A stretch of 64,000 nucleotides of DNA from Acanthaster planci. Its lineage: Eukaryota > Echinodermata > Asteroidea > Valvatida > Acanthasteridae. The stretch is taken from assembly GCF_001949145.1 (NCBI RefSeq), contig NW_019091490.1:96983-160982 (forward strand), read 5' to 3'. Shown here one piece after another: positions 26,224 through 41,200 of this stretch; the stretch's first letter is position 1, and the number at the start of each line of letters is the position of its first letter. The position numbers and the translations under genes are program-made. The notes below the pieces were generated by a model. The model was given only the letters and a program-made list of their open reading frames with translations, made no database searches and was not told where the DNA came from.

Positions 26224-29200
26224 ATGGCGGCCAACAGAGAGGAAATATTGGCAGATTTTCAGGTGACAATTTCTCTGATTTCTGAAATATACGTTGGGGT
26301 ATTTTAGTATGATCAGTTGATTTGAGTCATCGGAGCCCGTTTCTCCGACGATTTGTTCCAAGTTAGAATTCTTCTGCTTGGTGTGCCCGATAAAATGCAG
26401 TTTTCATCAGGCTGTCAATGACACAGCTGATCTGCTTTCATTCCCAGCCACATTCACATTATAAACCACGCAGGCCTAATTTCAACATGATTGATGGGCC
26501 ATGGATAGGCCTTGGTCTAAACACGACAACTTTATACAGGCCCTAGGGCCTAAAGGTAGGACCTTCAAGGGTCCATGTTGTCACTGTGGTTAAAGTTCCG
26601 TTTACAGACATAAGACATGTAAGAAAAGGCCTAAACTAAAGCCAGATTTTGCAGGGAAAATATTTCCTTTGCATTTTCTGAGGCTTTGCCTAGCTAGGTA
26701 TTTAATTATCATTTTGATTAACATGATTAATTCCTTACAAGATGGACATGACGGAATTCAAACCATAGTCCTTGTCAATTTTGGATTTTTTCCCATGAAA
26801 GAACCTCCAGACATGCCAGAGCTGCAAATCAAAAGAAGAAATCAAAATGTCCTGTAAAATTGGTCAGGCTGTGAGTTTAGACACTGAAGAATATTGTTAG
26901 GACTATTTTAGTGGAAAAACACATCATATTTCATCACACAATCAGCAACAGCCTGCTGGCCAAGCATGGGTGCTGAGTGCTTGTGCTTGGCATGCTTGGG
27001 TGTTGACATCATTTTTTTGTGCTCAACGTTTCCCTTTTAACTTAAAGCTCTGACCCCTCTGATCCACGAAATGAATGCACCTACGGGCCATTTCCAATGA
27101 GCGGTCTCTTCCAACTCGGAGATTGCATTCACAAAAACCTCCTACTTTTATGGGTCTACAGTACAGGGGTTTCAAAATAAGCCGGCAACTGGCAAATTTG
27201 ACCGGCTAGGCCCTACTTAAACTTTTCTACCAGCTACGGTTTTTCAGTCATCAAAAAAAAATGGACCCCACACCATTAGGGGTTGGGACTCGCAGCCGCC
27301 TGCATTCATGCATCTACCTGTTACTAGGAAATATGTTGAAACCCCTGGTCAAATTCACAGAGTATTAAAGTTAGGCTACATTTACGGCTCCAGAAAATAG
27401 CAACCGTTGGGTGGATGAAGATACAGATAAAAGAAGGTGAAGATAGCTGACTTGGGTGACATGCAGTAGGATATTGTCAAAAGAATTGAATGTGACTCGA
27501 CACACCAAAACCAGGCTATAAATTGTAATGTTGGACAATTCCTCTACCCAGCTGTTAAACTCCATACTTCAAAATGATCCACTGCAGTTTTGTCTGCAAA
27601 AGGCTTTGGCAGTTGGGGGCAGTGATAGTTGTGGAACTTGAATTGTTAATCATTGTTATTATTCATCATTTCTGGTAATGACACCAAGGATTCCTCAATA
27701 TCACCCTAGGCACTGTTGCTCGAAAGCATGAAGAAACCTGCAGAGAGGAGAAAATGAGAAGCAGTGACAGGTTTAGAGGTGGGAGGAAAACCCCAGAGAA
27801 ATATTCTGGGTAAAACCCACAGAATGAGGTAGGAACTGAAGACCCCATCCACATGTGGACCAGGCCGGGATTTGAACCCGGACCACCTAGATGGAAGGTA
27901 AAGAAAGAACCACTAGGCCAACCTAACTCCCTTGTACTGGTTTCTTTTCTGGACAGTAGCTTAGAAACATTCAACATGAATTTGCAGGCACAACCGTACT
28001 GGCCGTAATCTGAATGCCACCAGATGGCACTGCTGTGTTCCTATTTGATATGTTGTTGTTTTCAATGGTTGTTAATTTTAGTGCCATGGAAGGCAGGGGT
28101 TGAATACATGTATGTCCAGCCACCACACTCTCTCTATCACAAAAATAGGGCCAGCTCACGTTGAATTTTCATTGTAGTCCAATCCATTCAGCTTTAGTAA
28201 AAACCGAAGTTGCCTGAGGAAAAGTTGTTTTAGGACATACTGTAGTTTTGTCAAGCTCATCTCTCTTCTTTACTTATAACTTAGTAAATTTAATTTCTTT
28301 TTCAATTGTATAAAACTTTTGGCATTATCTAGCCCCTTTATCCCCCCCTCCCTTGCATTCGTCTAAAACATTCAGCACTGTGGTTATCATTTTAATTGTA
28401 AATACAAAGTATGCTGACTATGGAAGTTACACTGTTACAATAAGTCATGTACATCCACATGTATGTGTACCCACTGCTGTCAGAACACCTGCTTCACTAC
28501 ATTAATGAGTAGACCCCTAAGAGTGTGTTTGTCTCACATTTTGTGAAAGAGTTCTGTGCCCAAGAATTTGAGAGGTTGTAGGGAGATTAAGAGTAATTTT
28601 TTACACATGTACCATGTTTCTGATGCAGCCTCTGAAAGCTAGCCTTCTTGTAAATTTTTGATGAGTTGAACCGAAAATGCACATGTAATTGAGTAATCAA
28701 TGGGGGCTTTGTGTAGATAAGAGAAGGCAATCTGTTACTTGGAAACGACGTCCCTCTGGGCCGACACCCGGCAGACATTTTGCCCTTTGCTGGCTTGCAT
28801 AGTCCCTCCATTGTTGGTCTGAACGATGGAGGTCGGAACCAGGCTGTTGGCTCTGCCTCTCGCCTACAGACGAGAGAGTACTTAGGCTCTCAGCCCACTC
28901 CAGGGTAGCTTTAGGTGAATCCGAAATGAGCTTTAAGTCAAGATGGCCAACTTGTTAATACAGTCAATATTACAGCCTCAATTATAGCACAGTCCTACTT
29001 TTCATCATAAAAGGGCCAAGTGGTTAGGGTCCTAATGAGAGGGCTGGGGAGGGGGGTTGAAATCCAGCTGCGACCACTGCGCCTTCAGTTGCCTCTCTCC
29101 AACTCGACAGTGTTGTTGTCGAGACCATCACAACACCAGACACAAGACCATATACAACACCAGACGCAAGACCAGGTACAAGGCCAGACACAAGATCAGA

Positions 29201-32200
29201 CACATGACCACTCACAAGTAACAGTGTGAACAATGACAAAAGAACGCTTTTACTGCAGTTCATTTGAATAGCTTATGACTTGAATTCAGACTGGAGGTCT
29301 TGTGCTGGTCTCGTGTGGTCTTAAGTGGTCTCGACTACAACACTGCACCTTGGAGTGTAAATTGGTACCAACATTAGCTGAAGAACATCCTACATAAATG
29401 ATAGACTGCCATCCCATCGAGGACCATAAAGATATTTTCTGTCATTTTGTAAGGCCTGTACCGAATACTGCTGGATTGATCATCAAGCATTCAAGATGTC
29501 TTTACAATGTATTTGTTGATTTGAACATATTCATAGGTGCAGTACAGTGAAGTAAAAAAGGAAAAGCTCAGCTTCTTTGTTACCAAATGTCCTTCTTAAC
29601 ATGTTTGATTACACTTCAGATCAAATATTCAGCATGCTGCTGAGACCTGAGATATACACCATCTTTATGGGCCACACACGCTAGCCCAGAATGTACTTAT
29701 GTACATATATACAATGTTCACTCAGTGAAATTCAACCAGGAGCAGACACCAGACCCATATGCATGTACATGTACATCCTGTTTACCTCAGACTGTGCTTG
29801 TTTTGTCACAGGCCCCATTTCTCATGTTTGAACAGAAAGATACATGCGTACTGTACGTACCATATGTGCAAGGGACAAGGGCTGCATATGCACTTACAAG
29901 GGAACCCTGTTACCGTGGCTGAAACTGCACTCCGTCTCTCCTTGCCACAGGAAGGAAATTAGCAAAAGTCTTTTCTGGGCGGGTCAGTTATTGGCACCTG
30001 TACACTGTATGTTGGTATTTTAACCAGAACAGTAATATGCAGTCATGCAGTGTGTAAACTTAGCCGTGCTTACCTGTTGGAGCCAGACTGATGTCCTGTG
30101 CGTGTTTGGTTCACCGGTGTTGGCCGATTTGCGCAAGACCCTTCACAACACAATGTGCACTGTGTAGCGTGCTTGCAGATGAAGGTAGTGGAACCGTGGA
30201 AATGCACTAAGTTCATGTGCAGCTGCACTCGCGGGTAACCACAGGAATTTCTTCCTGTGTTTATGGCACTTTCATATCCAGGAATAATGTGAAAATGATA
30301 CGTTGATTTCTACAAAACAAATATTGGATGATGCACAAATTGCAAANNNNNNNNNNNNNNNNNNNNNNNNNNNNNNNNNNNNNNNNNNNNNNNNNNNNNN
30401 NNNNNNNNNNNNNNNNNNNNNNNNNNNNNNNNNNNNNNNNNNNNNNNNNNNNNNNNNNNNNNNNNNNNNNNNNNNNNNNNNNNNNNNNNNNNNNNNNNNN
30501 NNNNNNNNNNNNNNNNNNNNNNNNNNNNNNNNNNNNNNNNNNNNNNNNNNNNNNNNNNNNNNNNNNNNNNNNNNNNNNNNNNNNNNNNNNNNNNNNNNNN
30601 NNNNNNNNNNNNNNNNNNNNNNNNNNNNNNNNNNNNNNNNNNNNNNNNNNNNNNNNNNNNNNNNNNNNNNNNNNNNNNNNNNNNNNNNNNNNNNNNNNNN
30701 NNNNNNNNNNNNNNNNNNNNNNNNNNNNNNNNNNNNNNNNNNNNNNNNNNNNNNNNNNNNNNNNNNNNNNNNNNNNNNNNNNNNNNNNNNNNNNNNNNNN
30801 NNNNNNNNNNNNNNNNNNNNNNNNNNNNNNNNNNNNNNNNNNNNNNNNNNNNNNNNNNNNNNNNNNNNNNNNNNNNNNNNNNNNNNNNNNNNNNNNNNNN
30901 NNNNNNNNNNNNNNNNNNNNNNNNNNNNNNNNNNNNNNNNNNNNNNNNNNNNNNNNNNNNNNNNNNNNNNNNNNNNNNNNNNNNNNNNNNNNNNNNNNNN
31001 NNNNNNNNNNNNNNNNNNNNNNNNNNNNNNNNNNNNNNNNNNNNNNNNNNNNNNNNNNNNNNNNNNNNNNNNNNNNNNNNNNNNNNNNNNNNNNNNNNNN
31101 NNNNNNNNNNNNNNNNNNNNNNNNNNNNNNNNNNNNNNNNNNNNNNNNNNNNNNNNNNNNNNNNNNNNNNNNNNNNNNNNNNNNNNNNNNNNNNNNNNNN
31201 NNNNNNNNNNNNNNNNNNNNNNNNNNNNNAGAAATGCCGTAGGTGTGTACTTGTGATTATGAACCTGTTTACAGTACAAATGTATTGTTGGTAAAAGGAA
31301 ACATAGACTATGTTTTGTAGAGTCCTTATAGACAAACATAGACAACTGTTCAAATTCTGAGTATTTGCTCAGTGGGTTGGCCTCGTTTCTGTTTTGTTGA
31401 TCATGGTAAAGCATAAGCTCTTTTACATGGCAAGTAAATGGAATACGGGCGTATCAGTTATCTGTAAATTTCTCCATTAGTTTCTGGATTCAGGTTCAAA
31501 ACACAGATATGCCTAGTTATGACCATCATTGCATGTTGCGAATAGATGCTGGAGTTGCCTGCTTCTGCAGGAGTAAGAGATGGTGCGTTTTCGAAAAGGT
31601 ATCTCTTGGTGGGAACGCTCTGGTTAATGCGCATCTGGCACGTGACGCGCTGAGTACCCGCTATGTACTGTCTTCACGTGTGTGCCGTGCGAAAATTGGT
31701 AGTTTTGCCCATTAGTGTCTTCTTTGCCATTGAGGGGATGCGTAATTTCCTCAATAAGATCGAAGTTTGATCAGCAACCGTTTGTCAGTCTTTGGTCAAT
31801 TTGAATATATTTTGTTCATACCAGTCCCGGCCTCCTACTTCCTTCTCTACAGACTTTTGTAGAAATATGTGCCATTGGGTGTCTGCCTAGCGGAGGATTT
31901 GGAAGCGTAAGATGGAAGGTGACATGGGAGTGTCCACCAGTGTTGTGGTCAAGTCCTGCACAAATCCTTTACCAGGACCAGTTATGGGTAATAGGGTGAA
32001 CAGCGACGAAGGAATGCTTTTGTCACAGTTCATTTTGAAAAGCTTGTGAATTGGCTGAAGACTACATGACTTGTAGGGACTGGTGACGGACAAAGGAATG
32101 ACAGATGACAATGACAAAGGAATTCTTTTGTCACAGTTCATTTTCAATAGCTTGTGACTTGGCTTAAGACTGCATGATTTGTAGGGACTGGTGATGGACG

Positions 32201-35200
32201 TGAATATTACGGTGGCATCCACAATCATGTTAAGTGATTTTCCGGAATGTTTTCTGTTCATTTGCATGATTTGCACAGGCGTGTACAGGAATCGAAAACT
32301 TTGAGGAGTCTTTAGCCCACTTGGAGCAGAACGAATGGGACCTGCAGAGAGCGGTTGTCTCTGTCATGGGAGCCCAGGACAATGTTTCAGTCCCAGACTC
32401 TGCCCCTGAAGAGGCACCGGCAGCGCCTAGCATGTAAGTAGGACAGAGAGCATCATGAATGTGCCAGCAGCTTAATTGGTCCATGTAATGCAGTTTTTAA
32501 AACAACTATTAAAAATACGTGCAGAAACAACTGCTCATATATTCATATATTCTGGGCCTAAATTTTCTTTTGCTTTTTTTCATCATGTACATGTGTGTAC
32601 ATGGCAAGAAGCCAGTGGGCGGAACTTGACTAGAAATCTTTTCATTTGGCACGATTCGGTTCACCATTTGAACAGAGAAACCTGTAAAATCACCAGTGTC
32701 TTCTGTCCCTGAATGGTGTCACATAAAAAGTGCCAGCGGTTGCCTGGAAAAATGTGGACAATTTTTAACATGTCAAACAAGTGCACTTGTCAATACAGTC
32801 TACTCCCAAACTCTTTGTAGGCCCAGCGTCGTGCAGTTCAGCGGAGTTTCACCCTGTGCATCCGTCCCCAGAGCATTTGATCCTCGCCGGCCCCGTAGCC
32901 CACCCCCAAACAGGGTCCGCCTGTTAGAGTTCACTGTGTCCTACAACGACTTGAATACAGAGTTGGTTGTTGAAGATAACAGAACAGTCCGTAAGTAGAA
33001 TTTTCAAATGTTCAGGCCTGGCCATAGTTGGAAGCATAAAACCAACTTCACGATTCCGGCTGTAGATCATGTACAGTGGAGGATTGCCAAGATCCAGGTA
33101 AGTCCTTTTGCGGCCAAAAAAAGGGCAAGGGAGTTTGGGTTAATTTCATGAGTTCTTAGGTAAATTTCCTGTCTTTCTCCAGGCACTGTTAAGGAGTTGC
33201 TGTCTGCTCAGCTGAATCTCTCACCAGAGAAGATGCTGATTGGAGGATGGGCACACGCAAAACAAGCACCGGAGGACTCGGTGAGAATACAGCAAAACTG
33301 AAAAAAAAAAAAAGGGAAGAGTGTGACACAGTCTTGCGAAATGAGACCTAGGCTGAATTCCTCATTTTTTTTTACCTTCCATGAGAAATCAAAACGCACC
33401 ATGCAAACTCTTGTGTAGTTTAAAGTTTGCTCTTTCTTTGTTTTCCTTTCTGTTTTTTTGGCATCCCACATGTAGTTTCAGGCTTGTGCATGACCTCTAG
33501 GAGGGTCCAATTTTGTAATGATTACACTTCTTGAGGAAAATTTTCAAAACCAGTATTTCATTACTGAGATAATGTATGCGATCTATACTGGCAACCTTTT
33601 TCTTTGTATTATATTTGTTACTTTTATGCCAAAAATTTGACATTTTGAAAATTATTGAATTCGTAATGACATGTAAAGCTCCCTTTGTACTTGAAAAGGG
33701 CCCTCAATAGAATTTAGCTGAACAACTTGCAATTCTTGTTTAACGCCTTGATGGTTCCGTCTAATTTTGCAAAGGCTTGGATTTTACAAAGATAAAAAGT
33801 GTGGAGATTTATCAAAGTTGGGCTCTGCAGTTAAAAGTGTGCTTGATTTTGTCAGCCCATTACCACTTCAGAAGTGACATGCGATGGCAGTAGTCAGGTA
33901 ACATGTCAAAAATTCTCGGGGAGACTTGGTCACATTTCAATATATGCATGTGATGTAACTTCAGTCAGAGTTCACATTTTGCATTGACAGATCTATCAGA
34001 AATTGTTTGGATAGCAGAAAGTGTAGTATCAAAATCTTTATCATGCTGTTTTTGCCCCATCGTCAAATATGAATTCCACCTTTCCGGAACCACCATTGCA
34101 GGACGTGTTGTCTTCGCTGCAATTACCCCTCAAGAACAGTCTCTACGTACTCACACCAAGCCTACCAACGACGAGTTCAGAACAGCCCAATGGAGAAGAG
34201 TAAGTTTCTCTCTTCAGCTTTGCAACCCTCACTAGACTGTACCTCAAATCGAATAAATCTGCATGTCTTTCGTAACTCGCCAACAGTATTATTGTGGGCT
34301 GAAAATCTGACCTGTGATACATTGGCTGACTTTTCAAAAGTGACTTGTGATACATTGGCTGACATTTCAGATACCGTCAAATGCCTCAAATGTTAACTCT
34401 TGAAAGTCATTAAAAATACTTGGATGATGGTTCTTAACGCAACTGAATTTTGGGCCACACTCCGAGGCCACACCACAGAGCAATAGTTGAAACAGTGCAG
34501 TGGCCTAGATCAAGGACAACACACGGTCTGTACCAACAGACTTGCTGGACGTTGTGCATGTGTAGGAAACAAACCAGGAGCTTTGGATGTATAGACGTTC
34601 GTCGTCGGAGGCTCAGAGAGCGGTGGATGCTCATACCCATTGGCCACCCTCGTGAATACTAATGGCATGATCGTTCCTAAGTGTCCTCCAGTGCAGCAGG
34701 GTAAAGTTGCCTTGCCTCATTTCATGTTGCACAGGACGAGTTTCTCGGACAAGCTGACACGGAGCTTCGAGCTCATCATAAATGACACCGACGTCAACCA
34801 AGAGTACCGACTAAAATACCAGGGCTGCAAGACGATCCTTAGCGTCAAGCAAGGTATGAGTGCGCTAACCAGCGTCGAGGTCCGGCACCAACAGTGGCAC
34901 GGCTGGCCTGACGACAGCGACAATTCAGTAAGTCCCGGAAATCAACGAGGTCTGGTGTCTATCCATTTAACTTTTGTCAACAGGTTTTTTCACTCCTCCA
35001 GCCGCGTTGATTACATTGCATTACCAGATTACGTCATGCTTGTAAAGAGAACTGTTTTTTTTTATTTGTATGGCCTACTCTCTGCATGTGGCTGTCTTTT
35101 TTTTCTTTTGACTTCTCTTGTATATTTCCCGTGCAGCTTACATTAGCAGCCTCAGGAATAGACTTCCCTAATCACAAGCTGACATTCTCTAGGCTACCGA

Positions 35201-38200
35201 ACCACAGTAAAACAGATCAGGTGAGACTTGCGCAACTCTAAAATGTTGTACATATTTAGTTGCTCTTTTATTTCTTGTACTGACCTTTTTTTCTACCTGT
35301 AACCCTCCAATTTCTTAGTTGAGTGTTCACATGAGGTGTAGCTCTACAACCTTGTGATCAGTAGATAGCTCGTCTGCAGTTTTGTGGCCTTTTTTTTCAG
35401 AGATTTGTGCGGTGTCCTCTCTGAAAAATATAAACCTCGTATGGACATGCCTTGCTTCATTCCACAGACTTAGCACAGTAATAAAAACTGAGTTTTCTCA
35501 AGGTTTCAATCGGATGTCTGGAATTCACTTCGATCGAATGTATGACATTCACCTTTTCTAAATTTAAATTTAGAAGGATTTTACAACATTTTGTAGGTGA
35601 TATAGAATTTGTGTCTTGGCACTGAAACACTGGAGAGCAGTGTTGAAACACATTTTGTGTGGGTTTACCCAGGCGTGGTATAAAATTCTCATTGGTTAAA
35701 TGGTCAAACCAGGTTGTTCTGGCACTCGATTAATGATGTAGATCTTGTCTGAGAACCATCAGTAGACTTATTTTTGTCTCTCTGCGTCAGTCCTCGAAGT
35801 CAGGTGATCCTATCAATATCAGTGACAGTGAAGATGAGACGCAAGACATGGACATAGATGACTGCACGATCTTCACAAACGAGTATGAGACGAGAAAGTT
35901 TGAGCCCTTATGTAAGTAGGTTTGTCTCAAACACACCTTATGGTTTCGCCTTGGCACGAAAATCCCCGTGGCGGTATTATACTCCGTTACTCATGATACA
36001 CTTTGGTAGACATTGGAGACCTGTGCACCAAATACAGCCAGTTTACGGTTGTAATAAGTTGTGGAATACACCATAGAGTGAGGCAAGCGATTTTTGCTTA
36101 TAAGAGGCAATTTTGTCCCTTCATGTGGATTCCTACAGATGTTGTGACAATCTGTCTTTAATTTAGACTTCACATTTGGTCAAAGTGCATAGGCCATGCA
36201 CATGTGAAGAAAAATTTCTTCATATAAAGACACTTTCAATTGCAATTCCATATACATGTACACTGATTCGTGTACAAAACTGCATCAGTGAACAACAGCA
36301 GTTCATTTTGTACACAACAATTTAGTGAGTCCTGGAACTGCTGCCTTCAGTCAAAGTGTCTAGCGCACTAACGTCCCTGCCAACCTTATTGTACTCCTTC
36401 CTGAGGTCAGCCATTACCACACAATAGATTAAAAGGTATTTAAAATTTTGTATCTATTGTGTGGGAATGCCTGACCTCAGGAAGGCATACGGCTTGTGGG
36501 TAGGTCTGCACTAAGGAATACATACATCCTGGGAATCGCCAAATTTCTTGTCACCTAGAGCGGTGGTGCCTTTCATCTGTTGCTTTGTTCGTATGTTTAC
36601 TTTTTCCAGTGACGCCAACACTAAAACGGGATTTATACCTTTAGAGGTATTTTGTGTGTATTGTGAAGTTAACCTGGTCCTTATATTCAGAAGTTCTGTT
36701 GGTCAAAGTTTCACCCTTCAAGTTTTCTGTGGTCATTTCTTTTAGTACCAGCCGATATCGAGAATGAAACAGACGGCCTCATTCAGTTCACTCATGAGTT
36801 CAGCTCCCGATATGGGGAGACTCACCCTCAGTTTTACATGGGTCCATTGGAAGACGCTGTCAAGGAGGCGTTTGGTGGCTTAGCAGTTGAGGTGAGTACA
36901 CTCCCCCCCCCCAAAAAAAGGAGAAAAATCTAGAGGGAAATTTACACCAGAATACAGTTCTATGTATTGTGGTTAGTCTCATTATGATTGTACATTTGGG
37001 ATAAATTTGTGCAGTAAATGGGATTCCTTTTGACTGTCACCCTCAGAGTTGGAATCAAGTTAGTTCACAAGTCAGTTCTCAAGTCAGTCCACAGGACATT
37101 TTGCAAGTCAGTTCACAAGTCAAGTCAGTTCATTTAAACAGGTTGAGCTGCCCTTGGGACTAACTAACATTAGACTGAATTGTGGTGACTGTGACTGAGG
37201 ATAGCTCAGTGAATCTAGGATCAGTGGATGTGGATTGTCCTACTTATTTTTTCGACGTTTTTGTTTTGATAGAGGAAGCTTCTAGCTATCTATATTCACA
37301 CTGACAAGAGTGTTCAGAGCAACGTTTTCTGCAGCCAGTTGCTGTGTGCCGAGAGCATCGTCAATTTCCTCACCCAGAACTTTGTCACGTGGGCATGGGA
37401 CATCACGGCGGATGAGAACAAAGACAGGTGAGCGGAAGGGGGGCACAGGACAGGTGGGGGACAAAGGCAAGCAGAGGGGTGCAAGAGTGGGCGTTGGGGG
37501 GCAAAAGATGGCATATGGAGAGAAGAAGAAGGGGACGAGAGAGGTTTGTAGAGGGACAAAGATTGAGACAGAGGCAAGCTGAGGGGTGCAAGACAGGGTC
37601 ATTGAAGGGCACATTGGGGACTGGAAGAAGGGGATGAGATGGACTCAGCAGAGAGAGGTTTGTAGAGGGACAAAGATTGAGACAGAGGCAAGCAGAGGGG
37701 TGCAAGACGGGGTCATTGAAGGGCACATTGGGGACTGGAAGAAGGGGATGAGATGGACTCAGCAGACAGAGCAAAGACAGGAGACAAAGACAGGCCTGGT
37801 GGGGTAAGGAAGGTTGGAGGTAGACAGCATCCAAATACATTAAGGGTTTGTATGCTATTGCATTCAACAATCAAGAAGCAGTGATTGCCTGCAGACTAGC
37901 ATGGGCCAGTTACTTGGTGGTCTTCAAGATGAAACCCTTGAAGTGCACTTGTGTCATCAAGAACATGCCAATGTCATCAGAGCGCAGTCGATACTCTCCT
38001 GCCAAGGTCGTAAGTCAACAACAGGCACATCTCATTTGGTGTGGTAACTCTTCCCTGATCACTGTTTTTTTCTGCCTCTTGCTAGGCTTTTAAGCACATG
38101 TACAAAGATGTTTGGCAGTGTGACCGCAGCGACCGTCCGGGGTCTCAACCAAGATAAATTCCCCTTGTTACTGATTGTCATGAGGATACGGTCCAACACG

Positions 38201-41200
38201 GAGGTTTTGTCGATACTACAAGGTAGGCCAAACCTCTGAAAGGACGTCTTTCAAAATATATGTGCTGTAGGCCAACAAAAAATGTGGCTGTACTTCTCAT
38301 TCAGGAAAAACCTAGAAGGTCATGCAGAAACTTAATTAAAAATTTAAAGTTAGAGACCTTAGAAACTAATAATTTTTATCTATTACGGTGTATTTTGCTG
38401 TTTTTTTGCTGGAATTTAACATGAAAAAGTAACGTTTCATTCCATGCAAATACTTGTACGGTGAACGCAGGAAATTTGTGGAATTTTTTGGTGCTGTAGG
38501 TAATACAGGCCTAGACGAGATGATGACGAGTTTGATCCATGCAGTAGACGTGTTCACAGAACAGAGGCAGTCGGAAATTGAACAAGAGGTCGGTAGCCAT
38601 TTCCCATTTTTCAGTTTCTTATTGTGTACAATGCTGTGATCTTTCTTCTGGGTAACATAGACGTGTTGCATGCCTGCCAACTTTTCCAATTTAATGAGAA
38701 CTGTTCCAAGTTTTGGAGTTTTCCAAAGCGTAAAAATCAGAACATTCCAATTTACAGGGGAAAGAAAAACAAACGTCTGGGAATGCATTCCACACACCGC
38801 ACGAGCCCCACTTTATCCGAGATGCTTGCTTGCGCCCGAGAAACATGTTGATCTCCAGAGCATGATTGTCTTCTAGAACATTTAACAATGAACCGCAGTA
38901 CATGTAATCCGTGTGAAATCATTGCTGCACAGATGCACAATGAAGAGCGATTCCATACAAAACCCAATGACTGTCTGTTTTAATGCATTCGCTGCGTATA
39001 TGCACACAGCTGTCTGGTTCCCAGACCCAAAAGATCCTCACTGTTGATCATGCATTCAACGATTGAGAGTGAATAGTGGCACTGTAAATGAGTAGCAGTA
39101 GTGTGTACAAGTGGAAAGACATGGTGCTTGAGTTATGCACACCCTGTGAGTTCCTTTTCCTGAGTTACCAATGTTGGTGAATATATTGTAGGGTCTGGCC
39201 CAGGTACCAGACTAATCACTCAATGATGTCAGGAATTGATTCTAATTATAGAAGCAGGTACCCCAAGCCTACTACACCTATTGTTGCTATTCAAACGATA
39301 AAGAAAGGTTTAAAAAGATTTTGTCAGGGAAATTTTCAAGTAAAAACCAGGCCGTGCGGATGCTGCAGTAGATGTCCAGAGCCTTGTTGATGAGTTGTTT
39401 TGGGTACAATTGTACCATGTTCTGATTTTCAGAATGACCGGAGGGCGGCAGAGCAGCTGAAGCAAGAGCAGGACGCAGCGTACCATGCATCACTAATGGC
39501 CGACAGAGCAAAGGTGGGTTCCAGCGTAGTGTCATTGTTCACAATTTTCTATCGTGCTTTGCCGTCCTGAGTTTTCCCCACTGATGTCGTGTGGCCTACT
39601 TTGAATCCGTTTTACTCGACTCTCTGATCCTTGTAAAATAATCATTCATGCCCCATGAAAGCGCTTATATACATGCCAAGTTTCAGAAAGATTGGTGTTG
39701 GACAGCCAAGACCTCAAAGTACTCAGAACTCGCATGTTACCCCAACCCCACTTCCACCACTGCCACAAAGAAAGCCTTCCCTCACCTTCAAAAGAAACCT
39801 TTGTGGTTTTATGAAGTTCAAGATGGCAAAAAAGCACAGCACATGAAATTCTTCTTTTGTTTGACCACAGGAGCAAGAGAGGTTAAAACAGGAGCGGGAG
39901 GAGCAGAGGCTACGGGAACTAGAGGAGCAAGAAATCAGGGAGAGAGAAGCCGAACAGAAGGTAGGCATCCATCAGCTGTGCAGTGTGTTGTAGTGGAGAC
40001 CGTCACAAGACCATCACAGGACCAACGCAAGGCCGCTAGTCTGAATTCAGGCTGCTAGCTGGTCAGACAAAATACAACAACAGTCTCCTTCATAGTTTGT
40101 TCCCGAAAGGCAAATCAATCCAATTGTTTTATTTAGGAAAATACTTTGTAACAATTGTGAAGAAGTATTGTCAAAGAAACTCATTTAACGGTTCAGATCT
40201 ACTGAAGAAAGTCACCTTTTCTCTTTCTCTCTCCGTTGGGTGTGCGCACTTTGACATCCTTGATCTAGCTAATCTTGATCTTGCGAGCAGGATCCTTTAA
40301 AACACAATCTAGGTTCTCATTCTGTGACATCATCTTTCCACTAGGCGTTGTTAGAGTCGCTGGAGCAGCAATTACCCGACGAGCCAGCTGAGAACTGCCC
40401 CAAGCCCACCACCACGCTACGCATGCGCATGCCTGGCGGCGACGTCCTGACGAGACGGTTCCTGGCCGAGCAGCCTATCCGGACAGTCATGGTCTACCTC
40501 GGCACCAAGGGGTACCACTCTGAGGACTTCAAAGTCCTCACAACCTTTCCAAAGAAAGATGTAAGTAATATGGCAGATTTGTCGGCCAGGCAAAAGGGAA
40601 GAAGTAGTGTGCAATTTCCCCCCCCCCCCACAAAAAGTTGCTTCCCAATTTATCTCTTTAGTTAGATTTATTGCTGGAACCAGTTAGTGCCAGGATAATC
40701 ATATTGCATGAACATTTGGTCTGAACATTTTGACCTCTTTCAGCTAAGCAAACATTGACTGTGGTTAGCAGAATTTTGAACCCTGATCAAAAGATGTTGA
40801 GGTTTTAGCTCTGACACTCCCCAGATCCTAAGAAAAATTGGTGTGGGAGGATTTTTAGGAATGAGGAAGATTGGGCCTAGTCATAGCGTCGTTTTCAATT
40901 CAAGCAGAGAACTTTGAAGAATGTTTGCCGGGCTGTTGTAAAAGTAGTTTCTGACTAAAATGCCCATGAAGATAGGATTCTTGTCAGAACCTCCCTACTC
41001 ACAAGACAGATATTTCCTTCAATGGCGTCTCCGTCTCCACTTCTCCACCATGCAAACCTTGGTATCTCATCTAAAAGATTTTGGAGATCCTAGTTTTTTT
41101 CTTCTGTTTTTCCCCCTACAGTTGACATCTCAAGACACTTCGCAGTCCTTCAAGGAGCTCGGTCTTTGCCCGCAAGAGACCCTTTTCATTGAGGAACGCT

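Noticed and set aside
27868-27920. tRNA gene suggested by box A and box B
   Set aside because: There is no paired acceptor stem, and the sequence continues into a SINE body.
30272-31414. Frames of more than 300 codons across 30347-31229
   Set aside because: They run through undetermined bases and have no evidential value.
34640-35146. A 168-codon plus-strand frame as an independent gene
   Set aside because: It is FAF1 exon 6 (34735-34927) read through intron sequence on both sides.
37282-37870. Proline-rich minus-strand frames of 87-155 codons opposite FAF1 exon 10 and intron 10
   Set aside because: They are antisense to a real exon and a purine-rich tandem repeat; their composition reflects the repeat.
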